From: Vibrio hepatarius
Lineage (GTDB): Bacteria; Pseudomonadota; Gammaproteobacteria; Enterobacterales; Vibrionaceae
Direction: 5' to 3'
Assembly (NCBI RefSeq): GCF_011806575.1
Contig: NZ_JAATOO010000013.1
Location: 62,001-126,000 of the forward strand
DNA length: 64,000 nt
Positions 34,904 to 44,270 of this stretch are shown one piece after another; within the stretch, counting starts at the first letter, position 1, and each line of letters opens with the position of its first letter. The translations under genes and the position numbers were made by a program. The notes under the pieces were generated by a model. It was given only the letters and a program-made list of their open reading frames with translations, did not search any database and was not told the DNA's origin.

Positions 34904-36379
34904 TTACGCGATAACTAGGAAGAAAATCGCGGTGGCAATAATACCGATCAAAGCGTAAGGGAACTGAGTTGTCGCGTGCTGCATTGACGTACAGCCTGAA
35001 CCCTGTGCTGAAAGTACGGTTGAGTCACTGAAGAAACATGAGTGGCTACCCGCTGCTGATGCAGACAGTAGCGCTGCAACGGTTAGGTGTAGTGGCACAC
35101 CAAGCTGTTCACCAAGCGGTAGAACAATTGGCATCGCAACCGCGAAGGTGCCCCAAGAAGATGCCGTAGCAAATACTAACGCACCAGTAATCATAAAGAT
35201 GATAGCAGGGAAGTAAGATGCCGATAGGTAAGGGCTCACGGTTTCAATCACGTACTGCGTAACACCTAAAGAGTCGTTGACCGATTTCAACATGAAACCA
35301 CCAATCACCGTAGCTAAAGGCAGCAACATCACTTTAATGCCGTCGTAAACCGCTTCGAACATATCGTTCATCGAAATCAGTTTTTGTGCGCCGTAGAAAC
35401 TGATGGTAAAGATCAGTGCGACAAAAACACCCGCCAGTAGGTCGATACCGAAGTACCAGCTTGCCGCAACAAGGACGATCATTGGCAATAGGAAGTTGAT
35501 AAGCCCCATTGTTGGATTAGTGTGCGCAGAGACGTCAGAACCAAAATCGACATCTGTCGCGCCGTCTGGGCGTACCTGACCATTCTTCGCACGCTGCTCA
35601 GCCTTCTTCATGGCACCTAAATCTGGAATTTTTTCCATCGCAACCAGTAGAACAATCACCAAGGTTACCCAGCCGTACGCCATGTATGGAATCGCTTCAA
35701 TGTACGCTTTGATACCTGCTCCAGCTTCTGCCACGCCGTTTGCTTCCAGCAGCGAGCTAAAGAAAATCGCCCAAGTGGAAATCGGCACAAGAATACAGAT
35801 AGGCGCAGCAGTAGAGTCGACTAGGTAAGAGAGTTTTTCACGAGAGATTTGGTAGCCGTCAGTGACTTTCTTCATCGAGGAAGAAATCGCAATCGCGTTG
35901 AGGTAGTCATCGATAAAGATCAGAATACCCAAAGCAAACGTCATCAGCATCGATTGCTTACGGCTTTTTACTTTCGTGACCAGCATGTCGGAGAAGCTTA
36001 AAATACTGCCGCCTTTCTCCAACACAGCAATCAAACCACCCATCAGACCACACACTAGGATGATCCAAGCGATGGTTTCGTCCATCATCACGCTCATTGA
36101 AATATCAACGATCTGCTCTACTGCTTCGGTTGGGTTGAGAAGTAGAACCCCGGCAATTGCGCCACTAAAGAGCGCTTCTACCGTGCGGTGCGTTGTCAGA
36201 GCAAAAACTAACACTAGTGCAGTAGGTAGAAGGCTCATCCATCCATAAGCTTGTCCCTCTTGGTGGTTCAGCCCTATGGTCGTAAAAAATACGAACGTCG
36301 CAATAGAGATAAGAGAGACAATGATGTGTTGAATGTTGATTTTAAGCGGCGCATCCATCGCCTTTGTTTGCGTAGTCAT
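34904..36379 (-). CDS. nhaC: NhaC-family Na+/H+ antiporter-like transporter
   Basis: A 491-residue polytopic protein with about 12 hydrophobic segments and the NhaC-family blocks FIDDYLNAIAISSSMKKVTD, STAAPICILVPISTWA and GSHSCFFSDSTVLSAQGSGC. The start is at ATG 36379, about nine bases after AAGGAA; an ATG at 36388 touches that site. It follows puuA by 18 bases and probably shares its transcript. Family members exchange sodium for protons, but several relatives in amine-catabolism clusters are thought to import amines. With no puuP nearby, it is the best candidate putrescine, agmatine or GABA transporter of this cluster. Confidence 0.85.
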   Translation of the reverse strand: MTTQTKAMDAPLKINIQHIIVSLISIATFVFFTTIGLNHQEGQAYGWMSLLPTALVLVFALTTHRTVEALFSGAIAGVLLLNPTEAVEQIVDISMSVMMDETIAWIILVCGLMGGLIAVLEKGGSILSFSDMLVTKVKSRKQSMLMTFALGILIFIDDYLNAIAISSSMKKVTDGYQISREKLSYLVDSTAAPICILVPISTWAIFFSSLLEANGVAEAGAGIKAYIEAIPYMAYGWVTLVIVLLVAMEKIPDLGAMKKAEQRAKNGQVRPDGATDVDFGSDVSAHTNPTMGLINFLLPMIVLVAASWYFGIDLLAGVFVALIFTISFYGAQKLISMNDMFEAVYDGIKVMLLPLATVIGGFMLKSVNDSLGVTQYVIETVSPYLSASYFPAIIFMITGALVFATASSWGTFAVAMPIVLPLGEQLGVPLHLTVAALLSASAAGSHSCFFSDSTVLSAQGSGCTSMQHATTQFPYALIGIIATAIFFLVIA

Positions 36380-36397
36380 AAAGTGCATTTCCTTTGT

Positions 36398-37741
36398 TTA
36401 TGCCGAGTGCAACATCCAGTCGATTTCCAGAGGAGTAATCGCTCGCTCAAACTCTGCGAGTTCACTCTGTTTGCAAGCTAGATACAAATCGATAAAGTCC
36501 CTTGAGATGTATTGAGCCAGCTCGCTGTGCTCCAGTTGCTTGAGAGCTTCTGACATACGCAGCGGTAACTCAATCGCATCTTCACTGAGAGTCGGTGGAC
36601 ATTGGTCTTTGGTATAGTTTTCACTCGCTAATACTGCGGAAAGTACTACTGCAGCGAGAATGTAAGGGTTAACGTCAGCGCCAGCAATGCGGTGCTCTAT
36701 GCGGCGGTTTTTGCTATCACTGATAGGCACACGCAACGCAACACCGCGGTGGTTCTCGCCCCAATCGGCTTTCGTCGGGACGTAAGCGCCAGGAACAAAG
36801 CGGCGGTAAGAGTTAACGTTAGGACAGATCAGCGCCATAGCGTCGGATGTTTGTTCAAGCATCGCGGCCATGGTTTGATAGAAGAGGGAGCTTGCTTGGC
36901 CGTCTGGCTGACTAAAATGGTTGTTACCGTCTTTATCGACCAAGCTTAGGTGAATGTGCATACCATTGCCCGCTTGTTCGCCAAACGGTTTTGCCATGAA
37001 TGTTGCATCGAAACCATGTTGATGCGCGATTTGTCGAATCAGTCGCTTGGCGATGATGATCTCGTCACAGGCTCTAAGCACATCTTTGGAATGATTAAAG
37101 TTGATCTCGAACTGTCCCGGTGCGGATTCGGACAAGGCTCCGGAGGTATTTAAGCCTTGCTCTAGGGCGACGCGGTTCAGGTCAGTTAGGAAATCTGCGT
37201 AATCGTCTAATCCATTTAAATCGTAGACTTCCGTGTCTTTCTCTCGTGTTTTCTTGGTTGGGTTAATCGCGGTTAACGGCTCACCATTTTCGCCACGTTT
37301 TTTATCAACCAAATAAAACTCAAGCTCGAGAGCAACGCACGGATATTGGTCTTTGGCGTGCAGTGTTTGCAGCATGTCGGCGAGAATATTGCGAATAAAC
37401 AATGGATTTGGTTTCTCACCGCTGTCGTCCATCATGCTTAGTAGCACTTGGCCAACTTGCTCTTTTGCGGTTGGCATCAAGGTCCCACTCACTGGAAAGC
37501 ACAGATTATCTGGTTCGCCTAAATCTTCTCCCAGCCCTGCAGACTCGACCACATTACCTTTGGTATCAAGCGTAATAGTAGAAAGAGGCAGCGCGACGCC
37601 TTTACTGAGCTTATCCAGCGCACTTACCGGGACTCTTTTCCCTCTAGGAGTGGCGTTAATGTCGGTAAATATAAGGTCGATAAACTCAATATCAGGCCAC
37701 TGTTGTTTAAAATTTTGTACTTCCTGTAGATACGATTCCAT
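36398..37741 (-). CDS. puuA: Glutamate-putrescine ligase
   Basis: A 447-residue glutamine-synthetase-fold enzyme that joins glutamate to putrescine with ATP, the first step of the Puu pathway. Recognisable blocks: FIDLIFTDINATPRGKRVPV near the N-terminus, ALELEFYLVD (metal Glu), SESAPGQFEINF, AKPFGEQAGNGMHIHLSL and NRRIEHRIAGADVNPYIL near the C-terminus. The start is ATG 37741, preceded by GGAGAAGTAC; an in-frame TTG upstream is unlikely. It is divergent from puuD, as in many gamma-proteobacteria. Confidence 0.92.
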   Translation of the reverse strand: MESYLQEVQNFKQQWPDIEFIDLIFTDINATPRGKRVPVSALDKLSKGVALPLSTITLDTKGNVVESAGLGEDLGEPDNLCFPVSGTLMPTAKEQVGQVLLSMMDDSGEKPNPLFIRNILADMLQTLHAKDQYPCVALELEFYLVDKKRGENGEPLTAINPTKKTREKDTEVYDLNGLDDYADFLTDLNRVALEQGLNTSGALSESAPGQFEINFNHSKDVLRACDEIIIAKRLIRQIAHQHGFDATFMAKPFGEQAGNGMHIHLSLVDKDGNNHFSQPDGQASSLFYQTMAAMLEQTSDAMALICPNVNSYRRFVPGAYVPTKADWGENHRGVALRVPISDSKNRRIEHRIAGADVNPYILAAVVLSAVLASENYTKDQCPPTLSEDAIELPLRMSEALKQLEHSELAQYISRDFIDLYLACKQSELAEFERAITPLEIDWMLHSA

Positions 37742-38080
37742 GTACTTCTCCAATTAGCCTGACGAGTTAAACCATGGATAAGCAAATTAACATTTAAATC
37801 ACACACTCTTGATGGAAATGCGGTTTTGTTTACTTATCTTTAGTTTAAACAAACACTTATATTGTGTTTATTGGCTTTAGCTGGTTTGTTTTGTGTGTTT
37901 TTGTTAACTATTTTTTAACAGTCGATTCTATTTTGTTCAATATAATGAGCGGAAATATCGCTTTTATTGGCCAAAAAAGTAGCAGAGATCATGTTTTTGT
38001 TACATTTTTAAATATCTGTGTTGATAATTTTGTACATGGTTTGTAGTTTAAATGTTAAATAAATCGAACACGGAAGTATC
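37742..38080. promoter_or_regulatory. puuA-puuD divergent regulatory region
   Basis: This 339-bp gap between the two divergent operons is AT-rich with several possible -10 hexamers. It contains a PuuR-box-like site and a separate 6-bp dyad AAACAC-N7-GTGTTT at 37851-37869. No coding sequence is supported. Confidence 0.7.
37937..37951. promoter_or_regulatory. PuuR-box-like operator
   Basis: TCAATATAATGAGCG matches 11 of 15 bases of the E. coli PuuR site as I recall it (AAAATATAATGAACA), and a PuuR-type regulator is encoded in the plus-strand operon. Probable operator for feedback by putrescine. Confidence 0.55.
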
Positions 38081-38827
38081 ATGTCAGGAACACGCAAACC
38101 CATCATTGGCGTTGTTAGCTGCACCAAACAGTTGGGTGGTTATCAAGTACAAGCGGTCAATGACTTTTATCTTCGCGCAGTCAAAGATTTTGGCGGGCTA
38201 CCGATTATGTTGGCTCTGGAAATGTCGGGTGATGAAATCTCGTCTATCTTAGAGATGTGCGATGGCTTCTTGTTTCCAGGTAGCCATTCAAACGTTGCTC
38301 CGCACCGTTACAACGCGACGCACGATGAGAATAAAAAGGACGAAGCCCGTGATGAGCTATCGCTGACTTTGATTCGCCATGCGGTTGACCAAAACATTCC
38401 TTGCCTTGGCATTTGTCGCGGTTTTCAAGAGATGAACGTCGCACTTGGTGGTACGTTGAATCCGGCGGTTCATGAGTCTGGCTTTAATGACCATCGCGAG
38501 TCACCTGTTGAAGATTTCGAACAAAAGTATGCGCCGGCACACGCCGTATTGGTTCAAAAGCAGAGCTTGTTTGAGCAATGGTTGGTGCAAAATCATTGGG
38601 AAAGCACCGCGTTTTTTGAAGTGAACACGCTGCACAATCAAGGCGTTGATCAGCTCGCTCCGCAACTACAAGTAGAAGCTAAGGCACCGGACGGCCTGAT
38701 AGAAGCCTTTAGTCTACCGCAGCAAAAATTCTTCGTAGGTGTTCAATGGCACCCAGAATGGAAAGCAAAATCGAATCATTTCTCACAAATATTATTTAAA
38801 GAGTTTATTATGGCAGCCTCACGTTAA
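38081..38827 (+). CDS. puuD: Gamma-glutamyl-GABA hydrolase
   Basis: A 248-residue class I glutamine-amidotransferase-like hydrolase. The nucleophile is Cys112 in LGICRGFQEMN, and the His-Glu pair is in GVQWHPEWKA near the C-terminus. Other blocks include DGFLFPGSHSNVAPHRY and VNTLHNQGVD. It cleaves gamma-glutamyl-GABA to glutamate and GABA, the last Puu-specific step. First gene of the plus-strand operon; the ribosome-binding site (CGGAAGTATC) is weak. Confidence 0.92.
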   Translation: MSGTRKPIIGVVSCTKQLGGYQVQAVNDFYLRAVKDFGGLPIMLALEMSGDEISSILEMCDGFLFPGSHSNVAPHRYNATHDENKKDEARDELSLTLIRHAVDQNIPCLGICRGFQEMNVALGGTLNPAVHESGFNDHRESPVEDFEQKYAPAHAVLVQKQSLFEQWLVQNHWESTAFFEVNTLHNQGVDQLAPQLQVEAKAPDGLIEAFSLPQQKFFVGVQWHPEWKAKSNHFSQILFKEFIMAASR

Positions 38828-38844
38828 CGTCTGGAGCTGCATGA

Positions 38845-39402
38845 ATGGACAATCAAGAGATTGGTAAAAATATTGTTCAGTTACGAAAAAAACATGGATT
38901 GTCACAAAGGGAACTAGCAGAACGAGCTGGTATTACCCATAGCGCTATTTCTTCAATCGAGAATGGCAAAGTGAGCCCGTCTGTCAGCTCGCTACAAAAA
39001 ATCGTCAATGTATTTTCTTTATCACTATCAGAGTTTTTCATTTTTGAACAAACCACGAGTGATGAAGTGAAGGTTGTCGTGCCTCCAACAGAGCTAGTTG
39101 AGATGGGTAGCGAGTCAGTTTCGATGAAATTGGTGACAAACGGCAGCAAAGATCAGGTTATCGGATTCTTGATCGAAGAGTACGCACCACACGGAACTAC
39201 TGGTGCGGCAGAGATTAAACACGAAGGCGAAGAGATTGGCACCGTATTAGAGGGTGAAATCACTCTGGAATACAAAGGGCAGTCTCACGTCATCAAAGCC
39301 GGCGAGTCGTACGTTATTGATACGACGCAGCCACACAGATTTACGAATCACACAGACAAGGCTTGTCGAATGATAAGTGCGCATACGCCAACCACATTCT
39401 AA
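38845..39402 (+). CDS. puuR: PuuR-type transcriptional regulator (HTH-cupin)
   Basis: A 185-residue protein with an N-terminal Xre-type HTH (residues about 8-62; LRKKHGLSQRELAERAGITH) and a C-terminal cupin domain (about 110-180; HEGEEIGTVLEGEITLEYKG, DTTQPHRFTNH). This is the layout of PuuR, the putrescine-responsive repressor. It is embedded in the pathway operon between puuD and puuC, giving self-limiting expression. CTGGAG precedes the ATG. Confidence 0.9.
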   Translation: MDNQEIGKNIVQLRKKHGLSQRELAERAGITHSAISSIENGKVSPSVSSLQKIVNVFSLSLSEFFIFEQTTSDEVKVVVPPTELVEMGSESVSMKLVTNGSKDQVIGFLIEEYAPHGTTGAAEIKHEGEEIGTVLEGEITLEYKGQSHVIKAGESYVIDTTQPHRFTNHTDKACRMISAHTPTTF

Positions 39403-39437
39403 GTGGCGCTTGCCTTGTGTGATCACAAGGAGAGCGT

Positions 39438-40922
39438 ATGAAAACCCAAGAACAATGGATTGAGCTAAAAAACAATCTAAACATCGAAAACAGGGCGTAC
39501 ATTAACGGTGAGTACAGTGCTGCATTAAGTGGACAAACGATCCCTGTCGTTAACCCAGCAACCGACGAAATATTTACCGAGATCGCCCGTTGTCAGAGTG
39601 AAGATGTCGACCTTGCTGTATCGTACGCTCGTCAAGCATTTCAATCAGGTCAGTGGAGTGAGAGCAGCCCAGCTCATCGCAAAGCGGTACTTAAGCAGTT
39701 TGCTGACCTGATCGAGCAAAACCAAGAAGAGTTAGCACTGCTGGAAACTCTTGATACTGGTAAACCTATCTCTCATAGCTTCTCTACCGATATTCCTGGC
39801 GCGGCGAGTGCGTTGCGCTGGTACGCAGAAGCGATCGACAAAGTGTACGGTGAAGTTGCCCCAACGGAAAAAGACGTACACGCCTTTATTTCTCATCAGC
39901 CTATCGGTGTGGTTGCCGCGGTGGTGCCGTGGAACTTCCCACTTTGGCTCGCGTGTTGGAAACTTGGCCCTGCTTTAGCGGCCGGTAACAGCGTGATTCT
40001 AAAACCGTCAGAGAAGTCATCACTGACGGCTATCTTCTTAGGTCAGCTTGCATCTCAAGCTGGCTTACCAACTGGCGTTTTCCAAGTCGTGACTGGTTTT
40101 GGCCAAGAGGCTGGTGATGCGTTGGCGAAACACCAAGACGTAGACTGCATTGCCTTCACCGGCTCGACGCGTATTGCAGGTCAACTAATGGTGAGCTCAG
40201 GCGAGAGCAATCTAAAACGTGTGTTTGCAGAAGCGGGCGGTAAAAACGCGAACATCGTGTTTGAAGATTGTGATGACTTAGACCGCGCGGCAGCAGAAAC
40301 CGCAGCAGGGTGTTTCTACAACCAAGGTGAGGTGTGCGTTGCGGCAACCCGTTTGCTTGTTCACGAAAGCATCAAAGATCAGTTCATAGAAAAAGTGATT
40401 CAAGCGTCGAAAGCGTTCACGCCAAAAGACCCAATGGACCCAAGTTCATCCATGGGCGCGCTTATCGACCAAGACCATAAATCAAAAGTGTTGGAATACA
40501 TCTCATTAGGTCAATCAGAAGGCGCAAACGTACGTTGCGGCGGCGATGTTGATGGGCAAGGCGCATTTGTTTCGCCAACTATTTTAGACAACGTCGACAA
40601 CAAGATGCGTGTCGCCCAAGAGGAAATTTTTGGTCCCGTCCTTTGTGTCATTCCATTCAAAGATGAAGCGCAAGCAATTGAGATCGCAAACGATTCGAAG
40701 TACGGCTTAGGCGCTGCACTCTGGAGTAGCAATATCAACCGCGTTCATCGCGTAGCAAAACGACTGCAAGCCGGCTCGGTTTGGGTCAACAACTACAACG
40801 AAGGTGACATGACGGTCCCATTTGGTGGATTCAAAATGAGCGGAAATGGTCGAGACAAGTCTCTTCACGCGATTGAAAAATTCACCGAAACCAAAACCAC
40901 TTGGATTCGCCTCCACCCTTAA
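39438..40922 (+). CDS. puuC: Gamma-glutamyl-gamma-aminobutyraldehyde dehydrogenase
   Basis: A 494-residue NAD(P)-dependent aldehyde dehydrogenase. The Rossmann segment VVPWNFPLWLACWKLGPALA and the catalytic Cys in FYNQGEVCVAATRL are present, with the general base Glu in VFAEAGGKNANIVFED and a C-terminal GGFKMSGNGRDKS. It oxidises gamma-glutamyl-gamma-aminobutyraldehyde from PuuB to gamma-glutamyl-GABA. AAGGAGAGCGT precedes the ATG. The position between puuR and puuB supports the assignment over other aldehyde dehydrogenases. Confidence 0.9.
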   Translation: MKTQEQWIELKNNLNIENRAYINGEYSAALSGQTIPVVNPATDEIFTEIARCQSEDVDLAVSYARQAFQSGQWSESSPAHRKAVLKQFADLIEQNQEELALLETLDTGKPISHSFSTDIPGAASALRWYAEAIDKVYGEVAPTEKDVHAFISHQPIGVVAAVVPWNFPLWLACWKLGPALAAGNSVILKPSEKSSLTAIFLGQLASQAGLPTGVFQVVTGFGQEAGDALAKHQDVDCIAFTGSTRIAGQLMVSSGESNLKRVFAEAGGKNANIVFEDCDDLDRAAAETAAGCFYNQGEVCVAATRLLVHESIKDQFIEKVIQASKAFTPKDPMDPSSSMGALIDQDHKSKVLEYISLGQSEGANVRCGGDVDGQGAFVSPTILDNVDNKMRVAQEEIFGPVLCVIPFKDEAQAIEIANDSKYGLGAALWSSNINRVHRVAKRLQAGSVWVNNYNEGDMTVPFGGFKMSGNGRDKSLHAIEKFTETKTTWIRLHP

Positions 40923-40959
40923 GCCTGCTGACGATTACGATAAATAAAGGAATAGCTCT

Positions 40960-42237
40960 ATGAACAAGCATACGGATTCGTTCTACGCGCACTCTGTGCC
41001 AAACATGCCGGAATACCCACAACTGCAAGACAACATTGAGTGCGATGTGTGTGTAGTCGGTGCAGGATTCTCTGGTCTTTCTTCTGCGCTACACCTAGCG
41101 GAGAAAGGTTTTAAAGTCGTTGTGCTAGAAAGCGCAAAAGTGGGCTTTGGAGCAACTGGTCGTAACGGCGGCCAAATCGTTAATAGCTACAGCCGAGATG
41201 TTGACGTGATTGAAAGCCGTTACGACCAAAACCAAGCCAAAGTTCTGTGCGACATGATTTTTGAAGGTGGCGATATCATCCGCGGCCTGATCGACAAATA
41301 CGACATCAACTGCGATTACAAGCAAGGTGGCTTGTTCACGGCACTGAATAGTAAACAACTCAAAGGGCTAGAAGAGCATAAGAAGAACTGGGAGCGTTAC
41401 GGCAACGACCAGTTGACTCTGCTTGACGCAGGAGAAGTAGAGCAAGCAGTAGGTACGAAAGTGTACACCGGCGGTTTGCTGGATATGCGCGGTGGCCACA
41501 TTCACCCGCTTAAACTGGCGTTGGGTGAAGCCGCAGCGTTTACTTCTCTGGGTGGTCAAATCTTTGAGCAGTCGGCGGTTGTGTCGATTGATAAAGGCAC
41601 TAACCCGGTAGTGAAAACAGCGCAAGGCAGCGTGAAAAGCAAGTACGTGGTACTGGCGGGTAATGCGTATCTTGGTGGTTTGGCGCCAAATATCAGCAAC
41701 AAAGCAATCCCGTGTGGTACGCAGGTGGTGGCGACTCAGCCTTTGACTGACGAACAGCTCAAACAAGTGCTGACCAGTGACTACTGTGTTGAAGACTGTA
41801 ACTACTTGCTTGACTACTTCCGTTTAACCGCTGACAAGCGTTTGTTGTTCGGGGGCGGCGTGGTTTACGGCGCACGTGACCCAGAAAACATCGAAGCACT
41901 TATCCGTCCGAAGATGGAAAAAGTCTTCCCGCAATTGAAAGGCATCAAGATTGATTACACCTGGACGGGTAACTTCTTGCTGACTTACTCACGCATGCCA
42001 CAATTTGGCTCGTTTGCAGACAACGTTTACTACCTCCAAGGCTACAGCGGCCACGGTGTAACGTGTACGCATCTAGCTGGCAAGTTGTTGGCTGAGACCC
42101 TGACCGGGCACGCAGAACGTTTTGACGCGTTTGCGGCACTGAAACATTACTCCTTCCCGGGAGGCCGCCACTTCCAAATTCCGTTTACGGCAATGGGCGC
42201 GGCTTACTACAACCTACGTGACAAACTGGCGATTTAA
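40960..42237 (+). CDS. puuB: Gamma-glutamylputrescine oxidase
   Basis: A 425-residue FAD-dependent amine oxidase of the DAO family. The dinucleotide-binding motif is VCVVGAGFSGLSSALHLAEK near residue 30, followed by GFGATGRNGGQIVNSYSRD, GGVVYGARDPENIE and, near the C-terminus, GYSGHGVTCTHLAGKLLAE. It oxidises gamma-glutamylputrescine to the aminobutyraldehyde with release of ammonia and peroxide. AAGGAATAGCTCT precedes the ATG. Confidence 0.92.
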   Translation: MNKHTDSFYAHSVPNMPEYPQLQDNIECDVCVVGAGFSGLSSALHLAEKGFKVVVLESAKVGFGATGRNGGQIVNSYSRDVDVIESRYDQNQAKVLCDMIFEGGDIIRGLIDKYDINCDYKQGGLFTALNSKQLKGLEEHKKNWERYGNDQLTLLDAGEVEQAVGTKVYTGGLLDMRGGHIHPLKLALGEAAAFTSLGGQIFEQSAVVSIDKGTNPVVKTAQGSVKSKYVVLAGNAYLGGLAPNISNKAIPCGTQVVATQPLTDEQLKQVLTSDYCVEDCNYLLDYFRLTADKRLLFGGGVVYGARDPENIEALIRPKMEKVFPQLKGIKIDYTWTGNFLLTYSRMPQFGSFADNVYYLQGYSGHGVTCTHLAGKLLAETLTGHAERFDAFAALKHYSFPGGRHFQIPFTAMGAAYYNLRDKLAI

Positions 42238-42254
42238 GAGATAAGGAATATCCA

Positions 42255-43121
42255 ATGAGCAAAGTAGTGAAATTTGCAGCCCTTCAACTGACGAAAAGCT
42301 GGGATTTGGAAGAGAACCTAACCAAAGCCAAAAAGGCGATCCGTGAAGCAGCACAAAACGGCGCGAACGTGATTCTTCCTCAAGAGCTGTTCGCTGCACC
42401 TTACTTCTGTAAAAAGCAAGAAGCGAAATATTTCGAGCTCGCAGAAGAGACGGCAAATAGCCACCTTATCAAGGAAATGAGCGCTCTGGCGAAAGAACTC
42501 AGCGTTGTTATTCCTGTTAGCTACTTTGAAAAAGCGGGCAACACGTTTTTTAACTCGCTAGTGATGATTGATGCAGATGGCACGGTATTAGACAACTACC
42601 GTAAGTCACACATTCCTGACGGCCCGGGTTACAGCGAAAAGTACTACTTTAGCCCTGGCGATACCGGTTTCAAAGTGTGGCAAACCAAGTTCGGTAAGTT
42701 TGGTGCTGGCATTTGCTGGGATCAATGGTTCCCAGAGCTTGCGCGCAGTTTGGCTCTACACGGTGCGGAAGCGATTTTTTATCCAACTGCAATTGGCTCG
42801 GAACCTCAAGACCCAACGCTGGACTCGCGTGATCACTGGCAACGTACAATGCAAGGTCATTCGGCAGCAAACCTCGTTCCAGTTATTGCGTCAAACCGAG
42901 TCGGTACTGAGGTCGATGACGGTATCGAGACTACGTTCTACGGCTCTTCTTTTATCACTGACCACACTGGCGGAAAGGTAGCAGAAGCACCGCGTGAAGG
43001 TGAAACCATCATTTATGCAGAAATCGATCTCGCTGCAACAGCGAAAGCGCGTCATGCGTGGGGCTTGTTCCGCGACCGTCGTCCAGACCTTTACACCAGT
43101 GTTGGTCAATTGGCTGTTTAA
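42255..43121 (+). CDS. aguB: N-carbamoylputrescine amidohydrolase
   Basis: A 288-residue nitrilase-superfamily enzyme. The catalytic triad is visible: Glu in VILPQELFAAPYF, Lys in NYRKSHIPDGPGYSEK and Cys in FGAGICWDQWFPE. A C-terminal AKARHAWGLFRDRRPDLY matches AguB. It converts N-carbamoylputrescine to putrescine, carbon dioxide and ammonia. Here it sits inside the Puu operon, feeding agmatine-derived putrescine straight into PuuA. AAGGAATATCCA precedes the ATG. Confidence 0.93.
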   Translation: MSKVVKFAALQLTKSWDLEENLTKAKKAIREAAQNGANVILPQELFAAPYFCKKQEAKYFELAEETANSHLIKEMSALAKELSVVIPVSYFEKAGNTFFNSLVMIDADGTVLDNYRKSHIPDGPGYSEKYYFSPGDTGFKVWQTKFGKFGAGICWDQWFPELARSLALHGAEAIFYPTAIGSEPQDPTLDSRDHWQRTMQGHSAANLVPVIASNRVGTEVDDGIETTFYGSSFITDHTGGKVAEAPREGETIIYAEIDLAATAKARHAWGLFRDRRPDLYTSVGQLAV

Positions 43122-43133
43122 AGGGGCGTTAAA

Positions 43134-44216
43134 ATGAAGTTATCGACAACACCAGCGCAAGATGGCTTCTATTTTCCGGCTGAATTTCAGCCGGTGAGTG
43201 AAGTTTGGTTAGCGTGGCCAGAAAGAAAAGATAACTGGCGTGACGGCGCATTACCCGCGCAAGAAACCTTCGCCAGAATCGCTAACTCAATCGCGGATGT
43301 GACCAAAGTGTGCGTCGCGGTATGCTCACACAACTTTGATCGAGCGCGTCAAATGCTCCACTCAGATGTACGTTTGGTGGAAATCCCATTCAACGACGCG
43401 TGGATGCGAGACATCGGGCCGACTGTGCTTGTGAATCAAGCGGGCGAGCGCCGCGGGATTAGCTGGCAATTCAACGCGTGGGGCGGCGAATACAACGGAC
43501 TTTACGATAACTGGCAGCAGGATGATCTTGTGGCTGGGTCGGTGTGTGACATCATCGGTATTGATTATTACCGCGCCCCGTTTGTTCTTGAAGGCGGCGC
43601 GATTCATACCGATGGTGAAGGTACGCTTTACACCACAGAAGAGTGCTTACTCAGCCCAGGACGTAATCCGCAGTTAAGTAAAACGCAAATCGAAGAGCAG
43701 TTAAAAGTGTATCTCGGTATCGACAAAGTCATTTGGTTGCCAAATGGTTTATTCAATGACGAAACAGACGGCCATGTTGACAACCTGATGCACGTTATCG
43801 CGCCGGGTAAGGTGGTGCTGAGCTGGACCGATGACCCAAGCGATCCGCAATACGCGTTGTCTCGTCAAGCTGAGCAAGTGCTGAAATCGAATCAAGATGC
43901 GAAAGGGCGAGAGATTGAAATTGTCCGCCTTCCATTACCGGGGCCGTTGCATTACAGCGAGCGCGAAGCCAATGGCATTGACGCCAGTTCAGGAATGAGC
44001 CGACAAGCTGGTGAACGCCTAAGTGCTTCTTATGCCAACTTTCTTATCGTCAACGGACATGTGTTCTTGCCGATGTTGGACGAAGAAACCGACGCCATTG
44101 CCATCGATATTTTGCAAACCGCGATGCCGGAATACCGAATCATCGCGATACCGTCGAGAGAAGTTCTGCTCGGTGGAGGGAACATACACTGCATTACGCA
44201 GCAGATCCCTGCTTAA
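43134..44216 (+). CDS. aguA: Agmatine deiminase
   Basis: A 360-residue guanidine-modifying enzyme with the agmatine deiminase signatures: FQPVSEVWLAWPERKDNWRD near the N-terminus, DAWMRDIGPT, FVLEGGAIHTDGEGTL, DETDGHVDN and the catalytic Cys in GGGNIHCITQQIP at the C-terminus. It hydrolyses agmatine to N-carbamoylputrescine and ammonia. The gene begins 12 bases after aguB and is part of the same operon (AAAGGGGCGTTAAA in front). Confidence 0.94.
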   Translation: MKLSTTPAQDGFYFPAEFQPVSEVWLAWPERKDNWRDGALPAQETFARIANSIADVTKVCVAVCSHNFDRARQMLHSDVRLVEIPFNDAWMRDIGPTVLVNQAGERRGISWQFNAWGGEYNGLYDNWQQDDLVAGSVCDIIGIDYYRAPFVLEGGAIHTDGEGTLYTTEECLLSPGRNPQLSKTQIEEQLKVYLGIDKVIWLPNGLFNDETDGHVDNLMHVIAPGKVVLSWTDDPSDPQYALSRQAEQVLKSNQDAKGREIEIVRLPLPGPLHYSEREANGIDASSGMSRQAGERLSASYANFLIVNGHVFLPMLDEETDAIAIDILQTAMPEYRIIAIPSREVLLGGGNIHCITQQIPA

Positions 44217-44270
44217 ACACAAGCTCGCCGCTGAGTCAGTGGCGATGATGAGTTGTCAAAAGGAATGACC

